From assembly GCF_000342045.1 (NCBI RefSeq), contig NZ_AONQ01000032.1:1-50190 (forward strand): a stretch of DNA of 50,190 nt, written 5' to 3'. The notes beneath the pieces were generated by a model that saw only the letters and a program-made list of their open reading frames with translations, did not search any database and had not been told where the DNA came from. Positions 26,971 through 36,800 of this stretch are shown one piece after another. This stretch comes from Paramagnetospirillum caucaseum. Lineage in GTDB: Bacteria; Pseudomonadota; Alphaproteobacteria; Rhodospirillales; Magnetospirillaceae. How positions within the stretch are numbered: position 1 is the stretch's first letter; each line of letters begins with the position of its first letter. The position numbers and the translations under genes were made by a program.

Positions 26971-28139
26971 AGGATGTTCGCGGCTGGGTCACGGTATTCT
27001 GCACTCTTTTGCTCACCTTTGGCGCCCAAGCCGAGGAGTACTGGTCGCGGCCGCTCAAGCCTCAAGGCAAGGCTCCGGCGGCGTGGTCCGAACTGGAATC
27101 GTCATTGGACCCGCAATCCTGCGGCGCCTGCCACCCCGACAAGTTGGCGGAATGGAGCGGATCGCTGCACGCCAAGGCCTTCTCCCCCGGTCTGGTCGGC
27201 CAGTTGCTGACCTTCTCGAGGGAAGACACCCAAGAATGCCTCAACTGCCATGCGCCCCTGGCCGAGCAGGCGGCGGCCTTCGAGGCCGCCCGCAAGAAGG
27301 GCAAGGGCCATCTGCCCGAGGCCCAGGGGCTGGCGGCGGCAGGCAATTCCTGCGGAGGCTGCCACCTGCGCGGTCATCAACGCTTCGGCCCACCGCAGCG
27401 GGGGACCGGGGCGGTGGGCCGCATCGCTGGAGACCTGCCCCATGGCGGCTTTACCGGCAGCACCTCTTTCCAGAGTCCTGAATTCTGTGCCGCCTGCCAC
27501 CAGTTCCCTGCCGATCAGGCCATCAACGGCAAGCCGCTGGAAAACACCGTCGAGGAATGGCGGTCCAGCCCCCAGGCCGCCGCGGGCCAGACCTGCCAGT
27601 CCTGCCACATGCCCGACCGCAAACATCTGTGGCGCGGCATCCACGACCCCGCCACCACCGCAGCCGGATTGACGCCCAGAATCTCCGCCGACCGTGATAA
27701 GGCCCGCTTCGCCGTGACTTCGACGGGCGTGGGACATGCCTTTCCCACCTACGTGACACCCAAGGTCATCCTGCACGCCATCTTGCTCGATGAGGCGGGC
27801 AAGCCGAAGCAAGGCTCGGAAGTGACCTACGTCATCCAGCGCCGGGTCGAGCACGACGGGGCCGATTGGCACGAAATTTCCGACACCCGATTGCTGCCGG
27901 GACAGACCGCATCGGTGGAAATTACCTGGAAGGACGCCGAGCGGGCGCGTGTCTGGCTGGAGGTGCGGCCGGACGAGTTCTACCACGCGGTCACCTATGC
28001 CCAACTGCGCCGCGACCTGCCGCAAGGCGGCGCGGCGGCCCGGTTGATCGCCGAGGCCGATACCCGCACCCGATCCACCGTCTACAGCCTGTTCACCAGC
28101 GAAATCGGGCGCCCTACCGCGTCAGGAGATCACCCATGA
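26967..28139 (+). CDS. Periplasmic five-heme cytochrome c
   Basis: The 390-residue product has a signal peptide (residues 1-22) and five CxxCH heme-binding motifs in order: CGACH, CLNCH, CGGCH, CAACH and CQSCH, all in the first 220 residues. The C-terminal 170 residues are beta-rich without heme motifs, as in c554-like multiheme proteins that carry an extra domain. It should carry or store electrons in the periplasm. The ATG overlaps the upstream stop. Gene order suggests it works with the two secreted Cys proteins, perhaps under the ECF promoter at 25321; the redox partner is unknown. Confidence 0.88.
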   Translation: MKDVRGWVTVFCTLLLTFGAQAEEYWSRPLKPQGKAPAAWSELESSLDPQSCGACHPDKLAEWSGSLHAKAFSPGLVGQLLTFSREDTQECLNCHAPLAEQAAAFEAARKKGKGHLPEAQGLAAAGNSCGGCHLRGHQRFGPPQRGTGAVGRIAGDLPHGGFTGSTSFQSPEFCAACHQFPADQAINGKPLENTVEEWRSSPQAAAGQTCQSCHMPDRKHLWRGIHDPATTAAGLTPRISADRDKARFAVTSTGVGHAFPTYVTPKVILHAILLDEAGKPKQGSEVTYVIQRRVEHDGADWHEISDTRLLPGQTASVEITWKDAERARVWLEVRPDEFYHAVTYAQLRRDLPQGGAAARLIAEADTRTRSTVYSLFTSEIGRPTASGDHP

Positions 28140-28305
28140 ACAGGCCTCCCAGGAAATCGCCCGCAGCGTCGATCAGGCCGCCCAGCGGACCGGCGATGTG
28201 TCGGAAAACATTGAAACGGTGCGCGACGCCAACGGACTTGCCCGGCAGACATGGGAAGTGAAGACCAAGGTGGAGGCGTTCCTCGCCGCCATGCGGCAAG
28301 CCTAG
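28138..28305 (+). pseudogene. C-terminal scrap of a methyl-accepting chemotaxis protein
   Basis: In the frame through 28150 the sequence reads EQASQEIARSVDQAAQRTG then DVSENIETV and ends VEAFLAAMRQA before TAG at 28303. This is the typical last 50-odd residues of an MCP signalling domain. No upstream part exists; the frame runs into the end of the cytochrome gene. It is a non-functional relic and marks a recombination joint next to the cytochrome stop. Confidence 0.7.
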
Positions 28306-29009
28306 CGCAGGGGGATCGTCGCGGCGCCCAGAATCCGTCCCAGGCCCGGCCCCTGGACCAGCACGGCGACAGTGCTGGCGCTGTCCGGAAGCGCCGACAG
28401 ATCGAAGCGGATGGCCTTGGGCGTTCCGTCCCAACGCCCCAGGGGATGAACAGCGCGGACGATGGAGGTGTCCTTCAGAATCCGACCGGCATTCTCGCCC
28501 CGCGTCACCCTGGTCTCAGTCTCGCCGCTATAAGCGACCAGGGAGACCTCGGCCGGCGCCCCCGCCCCCAGTTCGATGGTCAGGGTACCGTCGGCCCGCG
28601 ACAGGTGGACGGGCATTCCGTCGCGCGTGGCGTCCAGCGCCGCCAGCACGGCGGGGCGGTCGAAGCCCACCACGTCGGTGGTACCGTTGATCACCATCTG
28701 GGGGGTATAGAGGGTCTTGAGGCCCATGGCCGCCACATAGGCGTTCTGACGTGCCGTGGCGGACTTCAGGCTGAACGGATCCTTCCAGCCGAGACGGTCC
28801 CAATAGTCGATGTGATAGGCCAGAGTGATGATTCCCGGCCGTTTGGCCAATTCACCCAGCAGGCGATCGGCCGGCGGGCAGGAACTGCACCCTTGCGAGG
28901 TGAAAAGCTCGACCACTACCGGCATGGGCTCCGCCCCGGCGGCGGCGCCCAGCAGCAGCGGGCCGGCAAGGCCAAGCGCCACGCCAATGATGTGCGCATT
29001 CCGTCCCAT
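28302..29009 (-). CDS. DUF1223-family secreted thioredoxin-fold protein
   Basis: The 235-residue product has a signal peptide (IIGVALGLAGPLLLGAAAGA) and the DUF1223 hallmark VVELFTSQGCSSCPPADRLL, a thioredoxin-like strand and CxxCPP motif, then YHIDYWDRLGWKDPFS and TPQMVINGTTDVVG. The biochemical role of the family is unsettled; a periplasmic disulfide or redox role is likely from the CxxC. It is convergent with the cytochrome operon (overlapping the MCP scrap by four bases) and divergent from the ECF sigma gene. Confidence 0.88.
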   Translation of the reverse strand: MGRNAHIIGVALGLAGPLLLGAAAGAEPMPVVVELFTSQGCSSCPPADRLLGELAKRPGIITLAYHIDYWDRLGWKDPFSLKSATARQNAYVAAMGLKTLYTPQMVINGTTDVVGFDRPAVLAALDATRDGMPVHLSRADGTLTIELGAGAPAEVSLVAYSGETETRVTRGENAGRILKDTSIVRAVHPLGRWDGTPKAIRFDLSALPDSASTVAVLVQGPGLGRILGAATIPLR

Positions 29010-29132
29010 GGCGCCCTCCCGATCAGCTTGTGCTGATCCCTATTCGTCGGGAGAGGGGAAAAGGTTTCCCGCTGCCTCCGACAGTCGCGGGCCGAGCCGC
29101 GGCCGGGAAGCGCAGCGAGCGGGAAAGGGACT

Positions 29133-29158
29133 GTAACCTGTGCCCCCTTCGCGGCGAA
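29133..29158 (+). promoter_or_regulatory. ECF-type promoter, autoregulatory GTAACC-N16-CGAA
   Basis: GTAACC at 29133-29138 and CGAA at 29155-29158 are 16 bases apart, exactly as at 25321. The site lies 41 bases before the chosen sigma start, so the sigma gene is probably transcribed by its own product. It also argues against the upstream GTG start at 29140, which would lie inside the promoter. Confidence 0.75.
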
Positions 29159-29199
29159 TTCCCATCAGGCTCCCGCTGAATACAAAGGCCTGTTCCGCC

Positions 29200-29838
29200 A
29201 TGGATATTGCGGCCAATCCCCCATTCGAGGCATTGTCGGGTTTGATTGAAAGCAAGGGTGGCCAAGCCGTGACCAGCGGCGAGCAGAGGGAGCCCGGCAC
29301 CGCTTGGGGTGCCCTGATGGCGGCCGCCCAGGATGGCGACGGTGCCGCCTATGGCCGCTTGCTGGCCGAAATCACCCCGATGCTGCGTCGGATTGTTCGG
29401 CGCCGGTGGGGCGATACGGATTGCGAGGATATCGTTCAGGAGGTTCTGATCTCGCTTCATCGCGTCCGTCATACCTATGACCCGCAACGGCCATTCATGC
29501 CCTGGTTGATGGCCATCGCCCAGTTCCGTGTCGCCGATGCCGCCCGCAAATCAGCGCGCCGGAACATCCACGAGCGGCCGGAATGGAGCTTCGAGTTCGG
29601 GCTGCCCGATGTGGCGGCCGATGAACCCGACGAGCCACAGGGCGACCCTCAGCTCCTGCGCCGCGCCATCGCCAACCTGCCCGAAGGCCAGCGTCGCGCC
29701 GTCGAACTGCTGAAGTTGGAGGAACGCTCGTTGAAGGAGGCGGCGGTAGAAACCGGCATGAGTGTCGGCGCGTTGAAGGTGGCGGTTCATCGTGGGCTCA
29801 AGGCCCTGCGCGCCGCCATGACAGGAAAGGAGCGATGA
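29200..29838 (+). CDS. ECF sigma factor, SigF-like
   Basis: The 212-residue product has sigma region 2 (YGRLLAEITPMLRRIV, DCEDIVQEVLISLHR, PWLMAIAQFRVADAAR) and region 4 (NLPEGQRRAVELLKLEERSLKEAA and the helix SVGALKVAVHRGLKALR), with no region 3, as expected for an ECF factor. The first 40 residues are extra and poorly conserved. ATG 29200 is used; a GTG at 29269 is an alternative. The stop overlaps the start of the NrsF-type anti-sigma gene. With the promoter pair at 25321 and 29133 it likely controls itself and the NPCAAK-cytochrome operon, perhaps in response to metal or redox stress (inference from the Caulobacter analogue). Confidence 0.9.
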   Translation: MDIAANPPFEALSGLIESKGGQAVTSGEQREPGTAWGALMAAAQDGDGAAYGRLLAEITPMLRRIVRRRWGDTDCEDIVQEVLISLHRVRHTYDPQRPFMPWLMAIAQFRVADAARKSARRNIHERPEWSFEFGLPDVAADEPDEPQGDPQLLRRAIANLPEGQRRAVELLKLEERSLKEAAVETGMSVGALKVAVHRGLKALRAAMTGKER

Positions 29839-30482
29839 TGCGGACCGACGACCTGATCCTTTCCCTGAGCCAAGACGCGCGGCCGGTCCGGCGTTTGCCC
29901 CCGCCAACCCGGCGGGCGCTGGGTTGGTTCGCCCTGGCGGTTCCGGTGGTAGCGGCCATCGCCTTGACCTTGGGATTGCGGGCCGATCTGGGATTGCGCA
30001 TGGCCGAACCGGCCTTCGTGATCCAGCTGATCGCCTGTGGCCTGACCGCATTCTGCGCCGCCATCGCCGGCCTCGCGCTGACCGTTCCGGGAACGCCCAA
30101 GGTCTGGGCGCTGCTGCCGATCCCGCCCATGCTGGTGTGGCTGGGCGGATTCGGCCGCCAATGCTTCCTGGAATGGCTGTCCCCGCAATCGGGGGAACTG
30201 CTGAACGGCCCCCACCTCCACTGCCTGCCGGACATCGCGGTGATCACCGCCATTCCCACGGTGGTCCTGCTGTTGATGCTGCGGCGCGGTGCCTGCTTCG
30301 AGCCCCGGCTGCCGGTGATGCTGGGCGGGCTGGCGGCGGCGGCCCTGGCCCATGGCGGGCTGTCGCTGGCCCATCCCGAGGATTCCGGATTGCTGGTCCT
30401 GATCTTTCAGTTCATTGCCGTCGGGCTTCTGGCGCTGGTGGTTGGAACAAAGCCGATGGGTATGACGCGTGGGTCGGAATAA
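29835..30482 (+). CDS. NrsF/DUF1109-family membrane anti-sigma factor
   Basis: The 215-residue product has a short cytoplasmic start (MMRTDDLILSLSQDARPVRRLPPP) and six hydrophobic segments, the DUF1109 plan. Cysteines occur in or near membrane segments (IACGLTAFC, RQCFLEW, LHCLPD, RRGACFEP); conserved cysteines sense metals in the characterised Caulobacter protein. It should hold the sigma factor inactive at the membrane. The ATG overlaps the sigma stop (ATGATG), AGGAG precedes it, and the second ATG is equally possible. Confidence 0.88.
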   Translation: MMRTDDLILSLSQDARPVRRLPPPTRRALGWFALAVPVVAAIALTLGLRADLGLRMAEPAFVIQLIACGLTAFCAAIAGLALTVPGTPKVWALLPIPPMLVWLGGFGRQCFLEWLSPQSGELLNGPHLHCLPDIAVITAIPTVVLLLMLRRGACFEPRLPVMLGGLAAAALAHGGLSLAHPEDSGLLVLIFQFIAVGLLALVVGTKPMGMTRGSE

Positions 30483-30649
30483 ATCGGGTGGAATGGCTCT
30501 TTTCCGGCCTCCCCTGCCGCGCCTCGACTTTTTGTCCGATGAATGTTCCAGAGCAGGTCAAACGACCAGCGGCTCCTTTGTAAAATTACCCGCTAACTAT
30601 TTAATTCCATTGGCGCAGATCGCTACGTTTCGCACCGTCTCTACAGCCT

Positions 30650-30838
30650 GCCCATTGGATCCAACCAATTGATTTTCCAGTTGAAATCCTGGCGCATCCC
30701 AGGCTCCATGGTCTGCACGGTGCATTGACGGCAACCATCTGACTTCATTGAATAAAATTATAACCGTCCAAAACTTATCCAAGACTCGTCCAATAAGCGG
30801 GCGTTACCCGAGGCGAATTTCGATCCATTCGGACCCGC
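30650..30838 (+). repeat. Dispersed repeat, copy 3
   Basis: The core 30706-30804 is 99 bp, the same length as copy 2, with TGCACGGTGCA at 30714-30724 and TTGACG-N17-TTGAAT at 30725-30753. The right flank to 30838 matches copy 1 (GGCGAATTTCGATCCATTCG), keeping a hairpin in which a T-A pair of copy 1 becomes T-G. The left landmark CATTGG is 14 bases farther away than in the other copies. The rest of the 30483-30893 gap shows no gene. Confidence 0.85.
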
Positions 30839-30893
30839 GAACATCGCGGTAGGGCGGCGTCTTGCCCGCCGGCCAAGTCAAGCATCGCCATCG

Positions 30894-33359
30894 TCAGGGG
30901 CCGGCGGCGCGGTCCATCCAATGCCTGAAATCGTCGGCGGCCAGCGGTCGGCTGAAGAAAAAGCCTTGGCAGGAATCGCAGCCCCTGCCGGTCAGGAAAT
31001 CCAATTGCTCCGGGGTTTCGACACCTTCGGCCAGAACGGAAAGCTTCAGGTTCTTGGCCATGGCGATAATCGTCGACGTAATTTCGGCGGCGCCCTCGTC
31101 GTGGGGGATGTCTCGGACAAAACTTTGGTCGATCTTCAGCTTATCCAGGGGAAAACGGCGAAGATAGGCGAGTGAGGAATACCCGGTTCCAAAATCGTCG
31201 ATCGACAAATGCACGCCTTGGTCCTTGAGGGCCGCCATTTGAATTCCGGCCTCATCCCCGCGCGCCATGATGGTTGTTTCGGTCAGTTCCAGCTCAAGAC
31301 GGCATGGCGGCAGCCCACTTTCGCTCAGGATGTCGCGAATGCGCTCTTGCAGGTAGGAAAGTCGGAATTGCTGCGCGGAGAGATTGACCGCCACCTTGTC
31401 CAGGCGCAGCCCAAGATCAAGCCAGGATTTCATCTGGGTGCAGGCCTCCTGCAGCACCCAGTCGCCCAAGGCGACGATAAGCCCCGTCTCCTCGGCCAGG
31501 GGGATGAAGTGATAGGGAGAAATAATCTCCCGTCCCGGCGGCTGCCACCTCACCAGGGCCTCGACCCCTTCCACCCGGCCGCCGGTCAACGAGATCAGCG
31601 GTTGGTAGTGCAATACGAATTCGCGCAGGTCCAGCGCCCGTCTCAGACCGGCCTCCATCTCCAGACGCCGGTTGGCCTTCTCGGTCAGGGACCGGGTGTA
31701 GAAGCGATAGCCGTTACGGCCTTCCTGTTTCGCCTGATGCACCGCCGTATCCGCATTCTGGATCAGTTGGTCGGCGCCCTCGCCATCATCGGGAAAGAGG
31801 CTGACGCCGACACTGGCCCTGAGGCTGACCTCGTGACTATCGTTCAGGCGATAAGGGGTGCCGACGACGTCGATCATCGCCTGGGCGATACTGGCGGCAT
31901 CCTCCGCCTGCGCAACGGTCTCCACCACCATCACGAACTCGTCTCCCCCCAAACGGGCCAGGGTATCGGCCTCTCCCATCTGGTCCCGCAGCCGGTGGCC
32001 GATCACCTGCAGCACCTCGTCGCCGGCATCATGGCCCAGGCTGTCGTTGACCACCTTGAAGTGATCCAGGTCGAGAAACAGCACCGCGCACCGGCGGCCG
32101 TCCCGCCGCGACCGGTCAAGGGCATGTTCCAGTCGCAATTGCAGCAGAACCCGGTTGGGAAGACCGGTCAGGGGGTCGTGATGGGCGAGATGCTGCAGCT
32201 TGGCTTCGGAATGCTTGAGCCGGGAAAGATCGGTGAAGACCCCCACATAATTGATCGGTTCTCCCTTCTCGTCGCCGACCGAGGTGATGCCCAGCCAGGC
32301 GGGGAAGGCATCCCCTCCCCGGCGCCGGAACGATACTTCGCCCTGCCAGGCTCCATTTTCCCGGACTGCCTGCCATATGGCCTGATGAAAGGCCCGATCG
32401 TCCTGGTTCGCCAGCAGGAAATCCATCCCCCGCGACAGGACTTCGCCCTCGGGGTATTCCGAAATGGTGGAGAAGGCCGGGTTAACGGCAAGAATGCCCC
32501 CGCCGAGGCCGATCACGAAGACCGCCTCCAGGGTCGAGGTGAAAACCGCCGCCGCCTGACGCAGGCTGGTCTCGGCTTCCTTGGCCTCGGTAATGTCGAT
32601 ATGCGTGCCGACCAGTCGTTCGGGCCGTCCCTGCGCATCCCGGGTCAGAAAGGCCGGGGCCCGGATGTAACGGTCGCCGCCGCCCTTGTGGCGCATCCGG
32701 AATTGGAGTTCGATCCGGTCATCCCCGCCCTTGAGGAATTCGCCCATCCGCGCCTGGGTCGGCAGGCGGTCGTCGGGGTGGAGCAGGTTGACCCAGGTGA
32801 AGGGAGAGGCCTCCAATTCGCCCTCCCCGTAGCCGAGCATGCCTTTCCAGCGGGGAGAGAAATAGACCTGGTTGGATTTCAGGTTCCAGTCCCATAGCCC
32901 ATCATTGGCACCGCGCATGGCCAGTTGGAAGCGCTCCTCGCTGAGGCGCAGGCCTTCCTCGGCAAGACGCAGGGCCTCGCGCTCGGCGGCTTCGGCCAAG
33001 GCCCGGCGGACCGAAGGCACCAGCCGGGTCAGATTGTCCTTCAAAACGAAATCCCAGGTGCCGATCTTGAGGAGTTCGACCGCCTCCTCCTCGCCGACGC
33101 TTCCCGAAACGAGGAGAACCGGCAGGTTGGGAAAGCGGCCCCGGATATGGGCCAGGTTCTCGTGAAAATCGAGCCCGGGAACATTGTAGTCGGAGAGGAC
33201 AAGGTCCCACTTTCCCCGCTCCAGGGCGGCGGCGATCTCGACGGCATTGACCGCCCAGCTGCATCGGGCCGCAAGCCCGTTACGGTGCAGATGGCGCTCC
33301 ACCATCAGGAAGTCGGCCCTCACATCCTCGATAATCAAAATATTGATCGACGTTTCCAT
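30894..33359 (-). CDS. REC-PAS-PAS-GGDEF-EAL c-di-GMP signalling protein
   Basis: The 821-residue cytoplasmic protein has a receiver (ILIIEDVRADFLMVERHL, phospho-Asp in LVLSDYNVPGLD), two PAS/PAC units (about 150-275 and 285-400), a GGDEF domain with intact LGGDEF near 472, and an EAL domain with VEALVRW near 600, IDDFGTGYSSL and KLKIDQSFV. Both catalytic domains look competent. It starts seven bases after the Rcp1-like regulator gene in the same direction, and the double kinase lies upstream, so it probably receives phosphate from that kinase. Only a weak GTGAAGTGA precedes the ATG, fitting translational coupling. Confidence 0.93.
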   Translation of the reverse strand: METSINILIIEDVRADFLMVERHLHRNGLAARCSWAVNAVEIAAALERGKWDLVLSDYNVPGLDFHENLAHIRGRFPNLPVLLVSGSVGEEEAVELLKIGTWDFVLKDNLTRLVPSVRRALAEAAEREALRLAEEGLRLSEERFQLAMRGANDGLWDWNLKSNQVYFSPRWKGMLGYGEGELEASPFTWVNLLHPDDRLPTQARMGEFLKGGDDRIELQFRMRHKGGGDRYIRAPAFLTRDAQGRPERLVGTHIDITEAKEAETSLRQAAAVFTSTLEAVFVIGLGGGILAVNPAFSTISEYPEGEVLSRGMDFLLANQDDRAFHQAIWQAVRENGAWQGEVSFRRRGGDAFPAWLGITSVGDEKGEPINYVGVFTDLSRLKHSEAKLQHLAHHDPLTGLPNRVLLQLRLEHALDRSRRDGRRCAVLFLDLDHFKVVNDSLGHDAGDEVLQVIGHRLRDQMGEADTLARLGGDEFVMVVETVAQAEDAASIAQAMIDVVGTPYRLNDSHEVSLRASVGVSLFPDDGEGADQLIQNADTAVHQAKQEGRNGYRFYTRSLTEKANRRLEMEAGLRRALDLREFVLHYQPLISLTGGRVEGVEALVRWQPPGREIISPYHFIPLAEETGLIVALGDWVLQEACTQMKSWLDLGLRLDKVAVNLSAQQFRLSYLQERIRDILSESGLPPCRLELELTETTIMARGDEAGIQMAALKDQGVHLSIDDFGTGYSSLAYLRRFPLDKLKIDQSFVRDIPHDEGAAEITSTIIAMAKNLKLSVLAEGVETPEQLDFLTGRGCDSCQGFFFSRPLAADDFRHWMDRAAGP

Positions 33360-33366
33360 GGGATCG

Positions 33367-33801
33367 TCACTTCACAGGAGGTTCGTTGGTCAGCAACCAG
33401 TACACGCCGAGACGGGCTGCGGTTTCGGCGAATTCGGTGAAATCCAGGGGCTTGCGAACGAAGCTGTTGGCTCCCTCCTCATAACCGGTCAGCCGATCCT
33501 TCTCCTCGTCCGACGAAGTCAGCAGCACGATCGGCAGCAGACCGGTGCGACTGTCGGCGCGCAATCGCCTGAGAACGTCCAGCCCGTTGATCCGCGGCAG
33601 GTTGATGTCGAGCAGAATCACGGCGGGATCGCTTGCCGGGCGCCCGGCGAATTCAGCCTCGCGGAAAAGATAGTCGAGGGCCTGCTGCCCATCCCGGACG
33701 ACATCGACCGTGTTGGCCAGATTGATCTTGCGCAGGGCCCGCATGATCAACATCTCGTCCTGGCGGTTGTCCTCAACCAGGAGAATCGACTTGCCGACCA
33801 T
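33367..33801 (-). CDS. Rcp1-like single-domain response regulator
   Basis: The 144-residue receiver has ILLVEDNRQDEMLIMRAL, phospho-Asp in VILLDINLPRINGLDVL, Thr in VLLTSSDEEKD and Lys in SFVRKPLDF, the arrangement of Rcp1-type regulators that pair with histidine kinases. AAGGAG six bases before the ATG at 33801 fixes the start. It overlaps the kinase gene by 29 bases. With no output domain it acts by protein contact or as a phosphate shuttle between the kinase and the REC-GGDEF-EAL protein. Confidence 0.92.
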   Translation of the reverse strand: MVGKSILLVEDNRQDEMLIMRALRKINLANTVDVVRDGQQALDYLFREAEFAGRPASDPAVILLDINLPRINGLDVLRRLRADSRTGLLPIVLLTSSDEEKDRLTGYEEGANSFVRKPLDFTEFAETAARLGVYWLLTNEPPVK

Positions 33802-36800
33802 TCCAATCTCCTTCGCTGTCGTCCCCATCCGGCCCGGCCTCGGGCAAGGTGAAGCGGAAGACCGCCCCCTTCCCCGGCGACGCAACGGCCTGAATGGTTC
33901 CGCCATGACGGCGGATGATCCGCTGGACGGTGGCCAGCCCGATTCCGATGCCGGGGAATTCATCCTGGCGGTGCAGGCGGGAAAACGGCTTGAACAGCTT
34001 TTCGGCATGCTTGGGATCAAAGCCGGCCCCGTTGTCGGCGACGCAGAACACCGGACCGGTGCCGTCATTCTCGACATAGAGCGAAATTACCGCCTCTTCG
34101 GTGTTGGACGTGTATTTCCAGGCATTGCCCAGCAGATTGCGCATGACGACGTCGATCATCCTGGAATCCCCCCGGGTGGCCAGCCCACCAGCGATCCGCC
34201 ACGTCACCCGGCGTCTGTATCTTGGCTTGGCGCGGGAATGTTCGTCCCGGATGGCCCGCGCCAGCGCGGACAGGTCCACACGATCACGCCGCAATTCACC
34301 ACGGGTGCTTCGGGCCAGTTGAAGCAGGCCATCGATCAGTTCGGCCATGTGCTTGCCGCCCCGGACGATCTCGTCGAGGTAATTGCGGGCCTCACCCTCC
34401 AGCGAATCGCCGAAATCCTCCACCAGGGCCTGGCTGAACCCGGTCATGGCACGCAAGGGGGCGCGAAGATCGTGGGATACGGCGTAGGAAAAGCTTTCCA
34501 GTTCCTCATTGGCGGCCTGTAACTGGCTGGTTCGCTCACGGACCCGCTGCTCCAGGCCGGCGTTGAGGCGCAGAACGTCGTTTTCAGCCTCCTTGCGACG
34601 CTGAATGTCTTCGACCACCACGATGAAATAATAGGGAGCGCCGAGCGCATTGCGGACCAATGACACGGTCAGGCTGAGCCATATGATCCGCGCCCCGTTT
34701 CCCATACCGCGCTTCTCGACGGTGTAGGTCTGGATATGCCCCTCAATCAGGGAGCGGGCCTCGGCCACATCCAAATCCACGTCGTCGGGATGAGTGACAT
34801 CACGGAGGGCGCACGACAGCAGGTCCAGTTGGTCGAGGCCAAGAATGGAGCAAAGCCTGGCGTTGACCCGCAGGAAATGGCCATTGGGAGCAAGGAGGGC
34901 GATGCCGACCGCCGCCTGCTCGAATGTCGCCCGGAATCGAACTTCATTTTCGCGCAGCACCGCCAACTTCTTCCAGCGCTCATCGATTAGCCGCCCGGCC
35001 CGGGCGAGAAGTTCCTCCAGCAAGAATGGCTTGTAAACGTAATCCTGCACGGCGTCGCGCAGCAGCTTGATCCGCAATTCATCATCGGCCTTGGCGGTCA
35101 GCATGATGATGGGAACGTCCTCCATGCCAGGTTGGGCACGCAGGGCCACGACCATTTCATCACCGTTCATCCGCGGCATCATGACGTCGCTGATGACGAG
35201 GTCCGGGCGCACCTCCAGGGCCATCTCCAACCCGTCCTGGCCGTCGCAGGCCACGGCAACCCGGTAATGGGATGCCAGGGCCTCGGCCAGGAAGACCCGC
35301 ATGTCGGGATTGTCTTCGACAACCAGGACCAGGGGCGCACCGATCAGGACCTTGGAATGCGGCGCCGCCGGTTGCGGTTGAAGGTCCACCGCCTGGGGAA
35401 GGAGGTTGGGGTCCATGGGCACGGAGGCGGAGGAAACGACCTCCGCTCCGGCTGGAGCCATAAGCGGCAGGGTGACCGTGAACAGGGCCCCACCGCCAGG
35501 GGAATCGGAAACGACGACACTTCCGCCGTGAAGACGGCAGAATTCCAGGACAATCGCCAGCCCCAATCCGGTGCCGCCGGACCGGCGCTCACCCTGCCGG
35601 AAGCGTTCAAAGATGGTATCGTGCAGTGCCGCTGGAACGCCGGGGCCGTTGTCTTGAACCTGGATGACGGCACACCCCGACCGTTCCTGCAGCGAAACGG
35701 CGACGCTGCCGCCATCGGGAGTATGGCGGAAGGCATTGGCCAACAGATTGAGCAGGATACGCTCAACCATCTCCTGGTCGACCTGGGCCGGCAATTCGCT
35801 TAGCCCCCGAACCCCGTACTGAATACGCCGCCCCTCGGCCAGCGATTCGAAATGAGAAGCGATCAGGCGGATTTCCCGGGCCAGATCAACCTGGACGTAA
35901 TGGATCAGCATCCGTCCCGCTTCGAGCTTGGAAATATCCAGCAGGTTGCTGACATGGCGGTAAAGCAGGCGGGCGTTGCGATGGATACCGTCCAGGTCTC
36001 GCCGCGCGGGATCGGCAAGGTTGGGATCGGCCGTTCTCCGGGCAACCAGGCCGAGGATCAAGGCCAGCGGGGTGCGCAATTCGTGACTGACATTGGCGAA
36101 GAACTGGGATTTCAACTCGTCCAGTTCCCTGGTTTTTTCATAAAGCCGGGCCAGTTCCCCATTGGCTTGCTTGAGCTTGAAATTGATGTCGGCCACTTCC
36201 CGGGCACGGGCATAAATCTCGGCCTCCATCTGCCCCGAACGTTCGCGAAGGCTCTCGGCGAGTTTCGTCCGTTCGGCCTCGCGCTGCTGGAGTTGGACGA
36301 AGTCCGTCACATCCTCGACACGGTGAATGATATGCGTCAGGGTCCCACCCGGCTCCACGATAGGTGAGTTGATCGGGCTCCAGTAGCGGACTTCGAAGCC
36401 TCCCCCCTCCGCCTCGGGTTTGCGGATATCGTATTTCTGGACCGCCATCGTATCGACAGCCCGCGTCTCCAGGACCCGCTCCAGCGAGGCTTTCAGATTG
36501 CGGACGCCATCGGCATTGGCATCATCCGGATTATCCGGAAAGATATCGAAAATCTTGCGGCCGACGATATCCTGGCGCCTGGTCATGGTGGCCAGGGCAT
36601 AGGCATCACTGACCGCCACGATACGAAGGTCGGGATCAAGGGCGAGATACAGGCCGGGGATCGCTTCGAACAGGGCGCGGAAATCCGGTCCCTGTCCGGC
36701 GGGCGGCGCCCTGTCTGACGCTGACGGAGGTGATGGTTTGGTCGCCACCCCAACCCCCAAAATAGAGATGCCCCAAGGGGGCAACCCGACTTCCGGTGAA

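Noticed and set aside
28136-28261. 41-residue frame starting at the ATGA overlapping the cytochrome stop
   Set aside because: It reads the MCP fragment in the wrong frame; the residues have no pattern, whereas the MCP frame is unmistakable.
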